Shown: one piece after another, positions 23,359 through 23,785 of the stretch
Layout: each line of letters starts with the position of its first letter
How positions within the stretch are numbered: position 1 is the first letter of the stretch
DNA from: Pseudomonadota bacterium
Lineage (GTDB): Bacteria > Pseudomonadota > Alphaproteobacteria > Sphingomonadales > Sphingomonadaceae
Assembly: GCA_023457895.1 (NCBI GenBank)
Contig: JAEXAY010000028.1
Coordinates: 1-23,785 of the forward strand
Length of the DNA stretch: 23,785 nt
Direction of reading: 5' to 3'
The notes under the pieces: model-generated
What the model was told of the DNA's origin: nothing
Database searches by the model: none
The model's input: the letters and a program-made list of their open reading frames with translations, nothing else
Position numbers and translations under genes: made by a program

Positions 23359-23655
23359 ATGGTAGAGCGCGCGTCAAAGCAGGGGCTTCCCTGTCCTGTC
23401 TGCAAGGTCGATCTCGTCATGAGCGAGCGGCAAGGCATCGAGATCGACTATTGCCCGCAATGCCGGGGCGTGTGGCTCGATCGCGGCGAACTCGACAAGA
23501 TCATTGAGCGAGGCGCCGCCGAAACAGCGCCCCCTCCGCCCCCTCCGTCGCGCGGCGGATACGATCGCGGCCACGACAGCCACAGAGGCGATTACGGCTA
23601 CGGCGACCACAAGCGCCGCCGCCGCAAGAGCTTCTTCGAGGAGCTGTTCGACTGA
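23359..23655 (+). CDS. zf-TFIIB zinc-binding protein
   Basis: A 98-residue protein. Residues 12-35 form a four-Cys zinc site, Cys12, Cys15, Cys32 and Cys35 (LPCPVC and YCPQCRGVWLDRGEL), the zf-TFIIB family pattern. The rest is a six-proline tract (58-63), then a Gly/Tyr/Asp/His-rich stretch (YDRGHDSHRGDYGYGDH) and a basic cluster (KRRRRK) before an acidic end (SFFEELFD). The His/Asp part could bind metal. The ribosome site AAGGAAGAAGG precedes the ATG. It is the last clear gene of the czc-linked operon. Biological role unknown. Confidence 0.83.
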   Translation: MVERASKQGLPCPVCKVDLVMSERQGIEIDYCPQCRGVWLDRGELDKIIERGAAETAPPPPPPSRGGYDRGHDSHRGDYGYGDHKRRRRKSFFEELFD

Positions 23656-23716
23656 CATGAGGATTGGCCCCCCACAAGCCCATGCCCCCCTTGCGTGCTT
23701 GTGCGAGAAGGGTCCG

Positions 23717-23749
23717 CGCCGTGAACGCCCTGCCTTGGCGTTCACGGCG
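23717..23749. terminator. Strong 13-bp hairpin downstream of the czc-linked operon
   Basis: CGCCGTGAACGCC at 23717-23729 pairs perfectly with GGCGTTCACGGCG at 23737-23749 around a 7-base loop. A second, weaker dyad (CACAAGC at 23673-23679 and GCTTGTG at 23697-23703) precedes it. There is no T-run, so a factor-independent terminator is not secure; a protein or recombination site is possible. A frame opening at ATG 23657 runs through it to the window edge without recognisable content. Confidence 0.45.
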
Positions 23750-23785
23750 AAAGATCGCACGCCGCTGCCTTCCTGTGGCGTGTCC

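Noticed and set aside
23261..23365. 34-codon frame between the second CDF gene and the zf-TFIIB gene
   Set aside because: It starts at an ATG overlapping the CDF stop codon but is very short, overlaps the zf-TFIIB start and has no recognisable content; it could be a coupling peptide but this is not supported.

Overview
The window looks like part of a plasmid from an alphaproteobacterium, most probably a sphingomonad (Sphingobium, Sphingomonas, Novosphingobium or Sphingopyxis). The reasons are high GC, a Rep_3-type repA with iterons followed by parA and parB, a divergent DUF1612-type gene and tyrosine recombinase as seen on alphaproteobacterial plasmids, many GANTC (CcrM-type) sites beside the origin, and a compact metal-resistance cargo. 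The taxonomic placement is inferred from gene content and base use, not from a marker gene.

Backbone, bases 1-9604. A minus-strand operon reads from 2151 down to 161: a CHC2-finger/Toprim protein, a degenerate HNH-like protein and a single-stranded DNA-binding protein. Bases 2152-2796 hold the presumed replication origin: a cluster of GANTC sites, five tandem 17-bp iterons plus a sixth nearer repA, and an inverted repeat of iteron half-sites just before repA. repA (2797-3981), parA (4252-5454) and parB (5545-6615) follow on the plus strand. Five near-identical palindromes, probably parS centromere sites, lie directly after repA, parA and parB and in two close pairs. A seventh iteron, inverted, lies between repA and parA. 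A ParD/ParE-type toxin-antitoxin pair follows. A DUF1612-type DNA-binding protein and a tyrosine recombinase are then divergently transcribed from a 116-bp spacer rich in inverted repeats.

Metal and stress cargo, bases 9624 to the end. A His/Arg/Tyr-rich secreted protein and a cytochrome b561 are on the minus strand. A CsoR/RcnR-type repressor is divergent from an NreB-like MFS exporter with a His-rich tail, and two G-tract palindromes lie between them. A transglutaminase-like gene follows. A minus-strand operon then encodes a MerR-type (CadR-like) sensor, an AraC-type regulator and a methyltransferase. A small cation diffusion facilitator is divergent from the MerR gene. The MerR-type promoter with a 19-bp spacer in front of this transporter is also present in front of the transglutaminase gene, so both probably form one regulon.

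The last third is a czc-type efflux operon: a small His-rich CzcI-like protein, CzcC, CzcB and CzcA, followed by a SRPBCC-fold protein, a second small cation diffusion facilitator and a zf-TFIIB zinc-binding protein. Together the cargo would export divalent cations such as Co, Zn, Cd and Ni from the cytoplasm (CDF, MFS) and across the outer membrane (CzcCBA). No transposase or insertion sequence was seen, and no tRNA, rRNA or CRISPR array.
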